This document shows positions 1 through 10,849 of a stretch of 64,000 nucleotides of DNA, piece after piece. A model generated the notes under the pieces. That model was not told the origin of the DNA. It searched no databases and saw only the letters and a list, made by a program, of their open reading frames with translations. The stretch is from Cercospora beticola (taxonomy: Eukaryota > Ascomycota > Dothideomycetes > Mycosphaerellales > Mycosphaerellaceae): contig NC_088935.1 in NCBI RefSeq assembly GCF_033473495.1, positions 3,968,001-4,032,000 on the forward strand, written 5' to 3'. The translations under genes and the position numbers were made by a program. Within the stretch, counting starts at the first letter, position 1. Every line of letters begins with the position of its first letter.

Positions 1-1
1 G

Positions 2-142
2 GTACTATCCTCGTTGCGAGACCTCATCGACTCTGGTCTCAAGCAGGGGCGACGCGGTGGACCGGTGGAGGCCATGTTGGCAGAGATGATTGAAATGGTG
101 TCAAAAGGTGCTGGCTTCCAGTCTCACCCCGGAATGATCTGA
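2..142 (+). CDS. C-terminal end of an unidentified protein (partial)
   Basis: The frame is open from the window edge to a TGA at 140-142 and encodes 46 residues. They contain an amphipathic, leucine-rich stretch and end in GFQSHPGMI. The start lies outside the window, so neither family nor function can be named. The composition (balanced charge, no low complexity) looks like real coding sequence, and it ends tail-to-tail with ARS2, whose stop is at 302. It could instead be a chance open frame. Confidence 0.45.
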   Translation, partial: VLSSLRDLIDSGLKQGRRGGPVEAMLAEMIEMVSKGAGFQSHPGMI

Positions 143-301
143 CTAAGCAGTCACGTGCGCGTCGTCTTGTCTTCCAAGGTTGTTTGAGCGCTCTTTTGTT
201 CCTCTAGTACTACCTACACTGGGGACTGATCTGATGTCTGCTTTCTACTTTCCCGCCTCCTTTGCGCCATGTATTCCACCCAGATCATGCGTATAGTGTC
301 C

Positions 302-3024
302 TTAATAATTGAGTTCACCCGTGCCTTCACCCTTGTCTGCATCCAAGTCTTCGTAGCTGCGAAGACTGCGGCCAACGACAGCTTCATTCGGGCCCATGGT
401 AGCGGCACCGCCTTCCATCATGCCCATCGGACGACCATTGCTCATGGACGGACCACGGCCTCTGCCATTGCGAGCATATGGTCCGGGCATGCGATATCCG
501 CCGTTTTGCATGAAAGCGCGATTGTTGGTGCGCATCGGCCCAACGCCTGCAGCCCCGGGTGCCCAGACACCTGGCACACCCATCGCTTGTCCAAACATGG
601 CCGGCATGCCGGCGGCACCAGCGGCCATTGGGAATCCCATTGGGTATTGCTGATTCAGCTGGAAACCTCGCGGCGTGCCGGTTGGAGCATTGTTGTTGAG
701 TGGGAAGTGCCCGTTGGAGTTTGCATCGCTTCTACTAGGCGCGATGTGTGCCGGATCGACCACGTATGTGTTGACGAGTTCGACTTCGTTGCGAACGCGT
801 TCATGGAAATCAGCGTGACGTTTTTCAACGTGCTTGCGCCAGAACTCTACGCCTTTGAACAGTTTGGTACATTCCGGTACCTTGCAGCGGAACTTGTTCA
901 CATCTTCTTGAAGGACGAACTGTGACGAGTGTTAGTATTACGGGTAGGCACTGGGTAGCTTCCCTGCTTACCTTGGCCAGCTCCTTTTCGACGCCCTCTT
1001 CCACAGGTGTGCCTCCAAGCTTGCGTATGTTGACGTTGTCGGGCTCAAGAATCTGCAGGATCTTCTCCTCGAAAGTCTTCACCCAGTTGTAGGCGCGTTG
1101 TAGTTGCTGCGTCGTCTTCATGTTCGGCTTCATGACCCCCTTCCTCTCCTCCACGGGGCTTTCTTCCTTTATATCCATGTCTTGCTCATCGTCTCCTTCT
1201 CCTTTGCCACCGGCCTTCTTACGAAGTGGAAAGGCTTCGCCAGATGCACTGGCACGCGCAGTCTCTTTCGCGGCCGAGGTCAAGCTTGCCCTTGGTCTTC
1301 GTAAATGACCACCAGGACATTTGCGCTGCAGCTCGTGCACTGAGTCGGACTCGAATACGCAGAAGAAGCAGAAGTTGTAGACCCGGCGTAGGTACTCGAC
1401 CAGAAGATCCAATTTCTTCTTCTTTACAAGCAGCTCCTCGTCGTCTGATTCGTCTTCATCGATCACACCCTCGTCATCTTCTTCGCCCTCCTCCATCTCC
1501 GCGTCCATGGCGTCGGAATCTTTTGGAGGTTTGGATTGCACTTCAGGCTTCAGCACACCACGCTCTGACAGTTCATGAACTCGCTCCTCAATCTTAGCAA
1601 CGCCAAAGATCTCATCACCAAGCTCATTGTCAAGCTTGCGAACGAGACGTGTGGCTAGCTCGAGATCTCGTGCAATGCGCTCGGATGCGGAGAACAAGTC
1701 CCACAGTGCCTTCTTCCGCGGAGCATCCGGTGGACGGTGGACACCACAGTGTACGGTGAAGTTGCCACGCTCCGGGTCCTCTATGGTTTTGCCATTGATC
1801 TTTTCCAGAGCTTTCTCGCTGGGCGTCTTCGGAGCATTTGTAGCCTCAGTGCTCGCAGCTTCACCCTCCTCGCCCTCGGTAGGTGCGGCTTCCGCTTGCG
1901 GCGCTTCTGCCTCAGTTCCATTCTCATCTTCCTCTGGAGCCGGGTTCAACATGATCCAACCCATCCTGTGGCACTTCTTGAGTGGGTTCGGATCGGAGAG
2001 GGATAGATGCTTGAAGCCACATGCTCCTTCCCCGAGATGTTCTTTGGCAAAGGTCTCAAACTTGTCACGCGTGACAGTCGGAGCAATTGTCTTGATGAGC
2101 AGGGTCGGCTGCATTGATGCGGGATCACGCAAGTCACCTCCCTTCGATGGAAGCAAGTCACCAACACCCAGCACTTCGGCCGCCGCACTAGTCTCTCCCT
2201 CTTCACGCTCCATGATGCCACCCAGACCGTTGGATTCCGACTTGTAGATGCCCTCCAATGTGAACTCGTCAAACACGCCAGTGGTCAGGTCGTGCTCCCA
2301 CTGCGCGAACAGCCCTTTGCGGTAATCCATAAGCTTCTGCCGGAATGGATCGCGGACTTCAGGAACGTAGCGCTCTCGAAACCAATCTTCCGCTTTGTGA
2401 AGGCGCACGAAGGCCTGAGCTTGTGCGCGCTGCAGGTTCTCCTTGTACTGGTCATACGCAGCTTGTATCTTGGGCCGCTCGGCGTCGCGATCCTCCCTCG
2501 TCTCGCGCTCGCCGCGTAACCGTGGCGGAGGACGCCCTGTCTTCGCCCGCTCCTTCTCCTCCTTGATGCGCTGTTCGGTACGCCACCATTCCGCGAACCA
2601 CGTAAAGCCGACCTGGAAATCCAGCTTCATCGGGTCGGGCAATGGGTTGACGAGGACGGGCGCGTGCTCTGGTCGTTCGCCTGGTACGTATCGATCGATG
2701 GCCTGAGGAGATGAACGACGTCGTTGATGATGTGGCTCATCTCGGCCACGAGAGCTGTAGGAGTAGTCATCGCGTTGGCGATCCGGTTGATAGCGGTCTA
2801 TCGCTGCAGGCGAGCGCGAGCGACGTCGATCACGCCGACGGTCTGTAGTACACCATGATGTTAGCAGGTCGTTGATCCAATGCGCGGACCGGAAAACTGG
2901 ATGGCTGACCTGGGGAGCGGCGCCTCTCTCGGTAGGGCTCGTTGGCTGAGCGATACTCTCTGGAGGCTGGGGGTGGTGATTCTCGGACAGGCGTCCTGCC
3001 ATTGCCATAATACTCGTCTTCCAT
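302..3024 (-). CDS. ARS2: ARS2/Serrate-type RNA-processing factor
   Basis: Nuclear protein of the ARS2/Serrate family, which in other eukaryotes links the cap-binding complex to RNA processing and decay. Exons are 2910-3024, 972-2842 and 302-919, giving 867 aa. The 67-bp intron 1 has a CTGCTAAC branch site; intron 2 is 52 bp and phase 0. An Arg/Ser/Asp-rich N-terminus is followed by a conserved helical region (VGFTWFAEWW), an acidic segment, and the family hallmark stretch NFCFFCVFESDSVHEL followed by RKCPGGHLRRPR. The C-terminal exon holds the C2H2-like finger (CKVPEC ... HVEKRH) and a Gly/Pro/Met-rich tail. I chose ATG 3024 (MEDEYYGNG) because only its frame joins exon 2 correctly and its context, AACATGG, is good. 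An ATG-led frame from 3077 reads into the intron. The gene is divergent from the TspO gene. Confidence 0.93.
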
Positions 3025-3586
3025 GTTGATTTTAAGCTTCCGCCATCAGATACCAATTCTATCCCTTGGGAGCGCACGCGACGCGATCCACGGGCCGCGT
3101 AAGTCGATGTACTGCAATCGTGGGTCTTGTTGGAATCGAGGAGAGTCGCGGGAGCGGTCGGGGGCGGGACTGGACTGCCATTGCGGCCAAGTTAGAACAA
3201 GCGATGCAGGAGGAGAGACGACAATGGAGTGCAGCAAGCAGTAGAGACAAGCGCCCAATGTGACGGGCGGAATGAATGAAGTGTGCTGGGCGATGAAGAT
3301 GAAGACGACAATGGAAGGGGGCCGTACGAACAATGATTGGCAAGAATGGAGCGGCGGCAGCAACCGATGAGCGGTGGTGCTGTGGCCGGAGGAGAGGTAG
3401 GCGGCGGAGGAGGACGAGCGAGGGAGCGTCGGTGGTGAGATGGGGAGACGCCTCAGCTGTCTCGGACCTGCCCGTCTGGGGAGAGCAAGCACAGCACAGA
3501 CCCGAAACGAACGCGTCGCCGACCCGAGGAAAGTCGCATATCGATTTCCGCGTTCTTCTCAAACGAACACCACATCATCAATCAAG
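3025..3586. promoter_or_regulatory. Shared divergent promoter region ARS2 / TspO
   Basis: This 562-bp gap lies between two divergent start codons. It holds purine-rich stretches (GGAGGAGGA-type around 3380-3430) and several long open frames on both strands. Those frames overlap each other, match no family and look like noise from GC-rich DNA. It most likely holds both promoters and 5' leaders. No specific binding site can be named. Confidence 0.5.
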
Positions 3587-4252
3587 ATGACAACGTACAT
3601 CCCGTCTCTGACGCTGCCAGCGTTCCTCTTCGAGCAGCCTGCTGCCGCCATCCTCCTGCCTGTCGCCGCCGGCACCGCCATTGTGAGAATCAGCACCTCC
3701 CAGCTTCGTCTACCGGTCATCTAACCAGTCTCGATTTTCACGCAGGGCTTCGCCATATCTCCATCTGAGACGAAAGCGTCGTATGCAGCGTTGCGCCAGC
3801 CCCCTCTGAGGCCGCCGCCGTGGATCTTCGGTCCCGTTTGGACTGCATTGTACAGTGCTATGGGATATGCTGCCTACCGCGCGTGGACCATCGGCACCGC
3901 CAGCATCGATCCTCGCGTAGTTAATCTCGCAAAGGTATCTACAATGCTGATCGAGCAAAACAAACCTGCTTACATTGCACAGCATGGAGCAACTCTCTAC
4001 ACCATCCAACTCGTCCTCAACTTGGCTTGGACGCCACTTTTCTTCGGCTTCAAGAAGCCTGTAGCGGCGAGTGCTGATATCATCGCTTTAACTGGCACGG
4101 TTGGCTACCTTGCTTACATCTGGGGCCAAGTGGACGAGACCGCTGGCTGGCTGCTTGCCCCGTACCTGGGCTGGTTGGCGTTTGCCAACTATCTGTGTCA
4201 TGGCTGCGGTTACCTGAACGGCTGGAATTTCGACAAACCTAAGAGTGCTTGA
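3587..4252 (+). CDS. TspO/MBR family membrane protein (translocator protein-like)
   Basis: Five-helix membrane protein of the TspO/MBR (peripheral benzodiazepine receptor) family, which binds porphyrins and sterols in mitochondrial or other membranes of other organisms. Exons are 3587-3682 and 3746-4252, giving 200 aa. The 63-bp intron has donor GTGAGA and a CTAAC at 3721. The family signature PPPWIFGPVWTALYSAMGYA begins near residue 47. The later motifs NLAWTPLFFGF and the C-terminal WLAFANYLCHG (family W-x-x-FA/Y-x-x-LN) are also present. The N-terminal hydrophobic stretch before the intron supplies part of helix 1. ATG 3587 follows the purine-rich context ATCAAG. Fungal members are usually 160-200 aa, so the length is normal. 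Ligand and localisation are not visible from sequence. Confidence 0.92.
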
Positions 4253-5060
4253 TGATGTTGAATACATCACACGAACGTCGGCAGTCGCTCCGGTCTTCTG
4301 ACGGCAGCCTCGAGTGGTTGTGTACCTGGTTCACTGTTTTAGGTACTGCTGTACATTGGCAGCAAGTCCCCACTCTGCTGATCAACTTGTAAAGCACTTG
4401 TGCAATATGCTCACCACGTCGCCTGCTGTCTTTGCGCGACAGCGCTGTCAAGCAAACTGCATTTGAAACCTGTCAGAGACGACACAGACACTCCCTTCAT
4501 TCAAACATGCTTGCTTCTGCTGACCATTGCCCGCTCAGAGCGCACGACATATGCGACGCCTACTTTTAACGGCAAGTCTGCTTCGGGAGCGCTGTCAACT
4601 GATTATGCATGCAACCGCACGGCTGCACTTGCCGGCCCTGTCCTGCCACGGTCTCGATTGTTGAACAGCTTGGCAACCCATGCGCCACGATCAACCGGTC
4701 AACCCGTCAATGGTGCAAAGTTACACGATCATGGGCGTTGGCGGCACCTCCAAGATTCCTTCGTGCGCACTGTGAAGCGTCACTGACAACTTCTCAGTGC
4801 GGCCTCTGAATTTATGCATGAACTGACCAATAGGAACGCGACCCTCCAACGCCCTTATGCATGCTTAGCGCGGGAGCGAACTGGTTGCCTTCTTTTGTGT
4901 CGTACACGACGGAGGGGTCGAGCCATGTGCTATCATCCGATTCCAAAGCACGAAGAGGCTCGGTCTTGCTAATGACTGATCAGAATAAGTTCGACCGACG
5001 CGCCTCTCAGGATCGAATACTCGCACTATACAAGGCACACATCTAGTGTGTAAAGGCATC
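4253..5060. other. Intergenic, no gene seen
   Basis: Downstream of TspO and upstream of the C2H2 gene. Short frames on both strands (for example 4400-4786) have no family resemblance and no intron logic. The last 200 bp presumably contain the promoter of the C2H2 gene. Confidence 0.5.
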
Positions 5061-7255
5061 ATGTCTTCTACTCAACGTCGGCAAGGCCACGGTCAACACC
5101 ATCACATGCCTGACCAAGAAGGCTTCGATCTGTCAATGTTGCACCCATTAGCTCACGACGCCAGCCATATTCCCGTTGAGCAACTGACCAAGTCAGAGCA
5201 AGTTCAGCCATGGAACGGCCAGCGGCAGAACGAAATGCTCTACCAGCAGCTATCAGCTAGTGCGTGGCAGCATGATACGTTCTCGAGGCCCTATGCCAGA
5301 ACAGAGCCTCTCCAGACGAGAAGCGCAGGCATTCACATGCGACGTAATCCATCTCAGAATCCGTCCGATGCAGATTCGGGCTATATCTCACAGCCGATGT
5401 CCTTTGGTGCAGAATATCTTGATGTTGACACGTTCGCGTGCCAATCCAATGGTCTTAGTGATACAGTCCATTGGGAGCATGTTCCTGATAATGCCTCGAC
5501 ATGGCCGCCGCCCCCGCAGACGATAGTGTCCGACACCGCAGCGCACCCAAGAATTCGCCGAGAGTCTCGAAAACCAAGCCTTACACCGTGCCAACACTGC
5601 CAACGATTGCCAAAGAATCATTCAGATGCTAAGTATGTATGCACATGATCACAGTGCGGTGTGGAGAAATTAACGTAGGCACAGGAAGCACGCAGAAACC
5701 CACCTGAGACGCTGGAAGTGCGAGGCAGCTGGCTGCACTAGAAAGGATGGCTTTGCAACTCTCAACGACCTGGAACGACACCGCAAGAGTGTCCATAGCC
5801 TCCGACCTTCGGTAGGGAGTGTCTTTGGCTACATATGTCAGGAATGCGTACAGAAGTCAGAAGGCAGGGATCGAAAATTCTGGCCACGACGAGACAATTT
5901 CAAAGCCCACATACGGCGCAGACATCCGAGATGCGATGAGGCACACCTTCTTGACATGTATGTATACGACCTCATTGGAACACCTTGTTGCTGACGCAAT
6001 GCAGATCGAAGACCCAGCGACCGGATGATGCTACCACGGCCGACATCGAGGAGCAGTCCGTGGTGAGCTTTGCAGAATTGCCCCAGGACCTCAGCCCAAG
6101 TGATCCGAGAGAAGCAGCTTGGCGTTCTGCTCAACAGGACGACGCCGCACAGCATCAGAACCCATTCCACGACGAATTCTCGCCGCTGTTTCCAGCAAGT
6201 GGTATTTCGGAAGACCCGCTAGCCGCGATGGGGAGTCAGATTGATATGCAGCACAACGAGCACACCTATTGGCCAATGCCGATACCGATCGGTAGTATCA
6301 TGGAAGAAGTCCACGAGCAACCCATGTCGAGCTCTTTTCCAACATCACAATACTACATGATTCCCGCTCAGCAGGCCAGCGAACTTCCGCACGTGGACAA
6401 TGCGGCCGTCACCGACAATCGACCATGGTCGCCAACCCAGATTGCGAGCCAAACCAGTCTGAGCTCTCCACGGCCCATTCCAGCATGTTCGGAAGAACGA
6501 TCTCCGCGCCAGATCAAAACCGAGCCTGGCAACCACCCATGTCCGAACTGCTTCAAACTCTACAAGCGCGAATGCGATTTAAAGTACTGTACTGCCCCCA
6601 CCTCTCACTCTCCATATTCAGCACTCCCTCTATGCACCACCGAGCGCCATCACTAACAAGACGATGTTCCTCGTCCGGCAGAAAACACCTTAAACGTCAC
6701 ACAAGACCTTATGGCTGCACATTTCCCCGCTGCAACAAAGATTTTGGCTCAAGAAACGATTGGAAGCGACACGAGTCGACTCAGCATCAAAGCCCAAGAC
6801 ATCGACAGGTGCGAAAGCAAGGGCAGAATTCAAATTTGGGTCATGGAGCACTCAGCCAGACGATCGGTGAAGCCGAGATGACCACGTCTTTTTGGTGCGG
6901 ATTTTGTGTTGCGATGATTCACTGCGACGAGGACGTTACGCAGGTGCAAGCTCGGCTGGGATCGGATTCGGAGAACTTTCTGGCACGTCGAAGAACGGAC
7001 AAGACTATGGCGAGACTGGTAACGGAGTTGAGAATTCAGCACGTGGGAGATCATTATGACAAGCAGAGTCGCGGAATCAAGGACTGGGTGAGTTTGGACG
7101 TTTTTGTGAAAGGCGAGCGCGAGGCGGAAGGACTGGGAACTGAAGTCCCGAGATTGAGCAAAGAGGATGTGGTGTGCAAGCAGGAACAGGAGGTTGCTGA
7201 GATGTCTTGGGTGCCGGGCGCTGGCTTGGATCACAAATTTGAGCAGGGCGACTAG
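5061..7255 (+). CDS. C2H2 zinc-finger protein (probable transcription factor)
   Basis: Exons 5061-5632, 5685-5957, 6005-6583 and 6682-7255 give 665 aa; every junction is phase 2 and restores a finger or a continuous frame. Five C2H2-type units can be read: CQHC...KKHAETH (about residues 180-199, split by intron 1), CEAAGC...HRKSVH, CQEC...HIRRRH, CPNC...HLKRH (split by intron 3) and CTFPRC...HESTQH. The region between fingers 3 and 4 is Ser/Pro/Gln-rich and probably disordered. The C-terminal part has a FWCGFC motif and a W-containing segment seen in many uncharacterised fungal finger proteins. The ATG at 5061 is the first in frame; the frame extends only to a GTG upstream. Nuclear location and DNA binding are inferred from the fingers; targets are unknown. 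Confidence 0.85.
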
Positions 7256-7775
7256 TCGTGGCCAAGAGAATGGAGGCTCGGAACAATGACCATTGTTACT
7301 CTTTCGCCACGGACTTGGGTCTGCAACCATTTCGTTTCGCAAGACAGAGTGCCGTTAGAGCGCTGCACAAAGCAGAGACAACAGGAGCGGGAAGTACTCG
7401 ACTGCGCGTGCGCATTGCGCAAAGTTAATTACGGTTTTCATTTTGCTTTGCAGCGGTAGAGCGAGCAGCTAATCAGACAAGATCAAACAAACACAAGATC
7501 TGAATGCAGTCCGCAGGATGACTTATGCTAGTAAGCTTCCATCAGGATTCGGGTCCCCATTTCGGTGTGACGAAAGATCCTTCGCTTGCAAAGCTCCGCA
7601 ATCTTCTAAACACCTTGGACGTCTGTTGCGAGTGGGGAAGTGAGACCATGATTTTTGTATGCAACCGTTCTCTACTGGGCATTGTATGTGCACATATCTT
7701 CTTCATTCTTGGTCTCGCGCACGTAGAACTTCCGATTGAGCAGCCGAGCAAGCGCATGACCACGCCGATGCGATA
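7256..7775. other. Intergenic, promoter of the FAD monooxygenase
   Basis: A 520-bp gap between two same-strand genes. Nothing gene-like was found. The small frames at 7525-7776 run into the next gene's leader and lack homology or splice logic. Confidence 0.45.
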
Positions 7776-9131
7776 ATGGCTGCTGAAACGCCTCCACCAC
7801 TCAACGTGGCCATCATCGGCGCCGGAATAGCAGGACTCTCGGCAGGAATCGCCCTCAAACGTTCCAGCTCATCCAGTATCGTCAAGATTTATGAAAAGTC
7901 CACATTCAAGAACGAAATCGGCGCAGCAATCACTCTCACGCCAAACGCCAATCGAATCCTCGACCGTTGGGGATTCGATGCCAAAGTGTATGGCGAAACA
8001 GACAAGCTGCTAGTTCGAATGGTGAATGCCACGACCCTGGATGTGGAATATCAATTCGGGTTCCAAGATGTTCCAGAGAGGTTCGGTCACAATTTCAATG
8101 CTTTCCATCGCGTGGATTTGCATCGTGGGCTGAGGACCATGGCAGAAGAGTTAGGAGTGGAGATCTTGCTTGGAAAAGAAGTGATAGATCTGGACTGTGG
8201 AAATGGCCTCCTCAACTTCAAAGACGGCGCCTCCGCCAAGCACGATCTCGTTGTCGTCGCTGATGGAATTCGAAGTGAACTAGTCAAAACAGTCAGCGGT
8301 CTCGATGTCGTCCCTCAGAAAATAGGCAAATCCGTCTTTCGCGGTCTGATCCCCATGCAAAGCCTCCGAGATGACCCTCTCATCTGGAGTCAATTCCAGA
8401 ACGAGCCCAGCGGCTTCTACAGCACGACGCACGAAGGTCTCTTCTTCGTGACCTATCCTTGCTCTTTCGACGAGATCATGAACGTTGCCGTGTTCCACAA
8501 TACCCGCCCTGGCCACGAAAACGACGAAGGCTGGTCATCTCCAGGGACCAAGGCTGAAGTCCTTTCCGTATTAGACTCTCAAGACCTTCATCCCTTCTGG
8601 CGCGCGGTGGTCAACGCCGCTCCAAGCGACGAGGACTTCAAATGCTTCCCCATCAGTCTCAGAGAACCAATCTCTCGCTACAACAACGGACGCGCCATCC
8701 TCATCGGCGACGCCGCACATCCGTTCCAGCCCACCCACGCTCAAGGTGGTTGTCTCGGGATTGAAGACGCGCAATCACTCGCGACACTCTTCCGCGACAC
8801 CTCTTCAGCCTCCACGGATATTCCGCTGCGTTGCCAGTCGTACAATGATCTTCGACTTCCGCGCGGAAATGTCACGCATTTGTATTCGAACGTCATGTTC
8901 TATCATATGAAAGATGGTGTTCTGGATGGGGAGAAATACGAGAGGAGAATTAGGGAATACTATGACGGACCGCTCATGCCGATGAATGTGAGGGCTTGGG
9001 GAAGGGAGCACCAGGAGTTTTGGTATAGGTATGATGTGGATCAGGAGGCGGAGAAGGCAATGGAGTGGTTCGAGAAGGAGGGCGGGAAGGGCCAAAGAAT
9101 GCCCAGTGGCGTGGTGAAGTATTTTTATTGA
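7776..9131 (+). CDS. FAD-dependent monooxygenase (salicylate hydroxylase-like)
   Basis: Single-exon gene of 451 aa in the class A flavoprotein monooxygenases, which use NAD(P)H and O2 to hydroxylate aromatic or related substrates. The FAD-binding GAGIAG lies at residues 15-20 inside the N-terminal beta-alpha-beta fold. The DG motif (VVADGIRS) sits mid-protein and the GD motif ILIGDAAHPFQP at about 308-319, followed by GCLGIEDAQ. No signal peptide is visible. Length is normal for salicylate or 6-hydroxynicotinate monooxygenase-like fungal proteins. Substrate cannot be assigned. It is followed at a distance by an MFS transporter and an Old Yellow Enzyme, a set that would fit uptake and breakdown of a small ring compound (inference). 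Confidence 0.88.
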   Translation: MAAETPPPLNVAIIGAGIAGLSAGIALKRSSSSSIVKIYEKSTFKNEIGAAITLTPNANRILDRWGFDAKVYGETDKLLVRMVNATTLDVEYQFGFQDVPERFGHNFNAFHRVDLHRGLRTMAEELGVEILLGKEVIDLDCGNGLLNFKDGASAKHDLVVVADGIRSELVKTVSGLDVVPQKIGKSVFRGLIPMQSLRDDPLIWSQFQNEPSGFYSTTHEGLFFVTYPCSFDEIMNVAVFHNTRPGHENDEGWSSPGTKAEVLSVLDSQDLHPFWRAVVNAAPSDEDFKCFPISLREPISRYNNGRAILIGDAAHPFQPTHAQGGCLGIEDAQSLATLFRDTSSASTDIPLRCQSYNDLRLPRGNVTHLYSNVMFYHMKDGVLDGEKYERRIREYYDGPLMPMNVRAWGREHQEFWYRYDVDQEAEKAMEWFEKEGGKGQRMPSGVVKYFY

Positions 9132-10849
9132 GATAAATCTTGTGCTCCGGAGAATAGGATCGCACTCAGTTGTGGACTCCTTCGTATGGGATGGGTGTGA
9201 CCGCCCTGCCATTGGAGAGCAAAACAGAAAGTAGGATGAACATTGCGTACTCGTCCACCTGGGGGACTCGAGTGCCCTTCCGATCCTCGTATCTCTGCAG
9301 TATGCAGCGTAGCTAAGGCGCTCCGTCTCGACAAGCGATGTAGTTGTGGGATTAAGCACGCGAGAGAAATTGCAGATTGTGTATTTTCGCAGTTTCCAGT
9401 TTGCTGTCCGCGATGTCCCAATTCGAGTCTTGAATGTATGCAGAGGGCTTTCGAGTTCGTGGGAGATCACGCAAGAAGATGATGCATGATGAGCCCATGG
9501 TCGGTCGTATGCTCTTGGCTGGACAGATCAATCTCGCAGTCTCTGGCAGTCACGATTCCATGAATGACCGTTGCTCCGGCGATGCCAAGGTCCATGGTAG
9601 CGCACTAAGGCACAAGGGAAGACATAGACCGTGGCGGGCTAGCAACTACAATGAGTAAGTCTGTTCCTGAGACACGATTGCGTCAGGAAGCCATCATCTT
9701 CACGCCGTTCATGTTTGATCTTTTCGATATCAGCGCCGCAACCGTAGGCACATCGGTACGGTGTATATGCCCATTGACATGCCGATTAGAGTGCAGGCAA
9801 TTTCAGACATCAGAGCAGTGGTAGGCTTCGTGGCTTCATATCTTGCCTCCAGGCGACGTGCAATACGCGCTTTCTGACTCTGTACGAATGCAAAGGAATT
9901 GCTGGGCCTGCAGTGTGAGATGGCAAGACGCGATACACTTGGTTTGCTCGGTAGGTGAAGTGTGGTTGTCTGGGGGAAGGAATAGTGTTCTACCGAGATG
10001 CCCCGGCGCGACTCGGACGACCTTCCACAGCAGGTCTGCCGAGCCATTCGGCCACTGACGGCAAGTCAATCCCCGATCTTACCACTTCATCTGTGCTGCC
10101 GCTGCTGCTACAACACAACCAAAGTGGGCACAACTGCCGTCTCGGGCAGCAGCTCAGCCTCGCTTGGTTCGACATTCTGTCACGCGTTCCTGACTCGTTC
10201 CGGAAACTGGGCGTAAGCGATCTGTACGATCATGCCATGCTGCATTGGACTGCCCGACGTTACGCCAGCCTTTATCCGCCCCACGATTCTGCATAAATCC
10301 AGCGCTTCGGAACATGGCAATAGCGTGGAAACAAGGGATGGCCTCGTAGGCTCCTTTGCCACGAGGCATCATGCTGGAGGCCTCGACTGGCAGAAGATCT
10401 CTGCTCATGTCACCGTAGGGAGAGAATTAACATCAAAGCAGCTTTGCTAACGTCGAGTGCACCTATTGCTGGATTACTGAACATATCAAGGTACATAGAT
10501 CTCTGCGCCGTGGCTTGTTACCTCGAAATTCGGCCGAAGAGGTGTCGTGGACGGCTTTCCTATTCGAGGTCTGGCGCTCTCCATCTTCACCAGTGAACAT
10601 CTGGAGATTCTGGGCAGGCGCCTTGGCAGTCAATAGCCTCGCCACGAGAGGGATAGAGACGTGCCAGCAAGCAGAAGTACCTGGGTGCGCGGCCCGTATT
10701 ACCGGTCTATATCTCCCCCTTCATTGCCCTTCTTCATCGCAGCTATGTCCAGGCACTATTTGTGAGGCAAGACACTCGAAGAACATCATACACTTTGCGC
10801 TGCACGAGCACGTCTCGACGACTCCTGGAGTTGCGCCGACCCTGCAGTC
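9132..10849. other. Long intergenic stretch containing repeat copy A
   Basis: About 1.7 kb with no supportable gene. Apart from the repeat at 9208-9415 it holds only short frames overlapping on both strands. The 3' end must include the promoter and leader of the MFS transporter. Confidence 0.45.
9208..9415 (+). repeat. Diverged dispersed repeat, copy A
   Basis: This segment aligns in the same orientation with 15722-15930. Shared blocks include AGCAAAACAGAAA, CGATCCTCGTATCTC, TATGCAGCG.AGCTAAGGCG, CGCGAGAGA.ATTGCA and TTGCTGTCCGC. One frame reads similarly in both (DPRISA.CS.AKA...DKR.SC...AREIA), so it may be a relic of a coding exon. No terminal repeats are visible. Confidence 0.8.

Noticed and set aside
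1627..2247. 206-aa plus frame antisense to ARS2
   Set aside because: It is Ser-rich and mirrors the acidic/Ala-rich coding strand; no family match.
825..3077. Long minus frame starting MRSQGIELV as the ARS2 start
   Set aside because: It reads through intron 1. The MEDEYYGNG start at 3024 with splicing at 2843-2909 gives the consistent frame.
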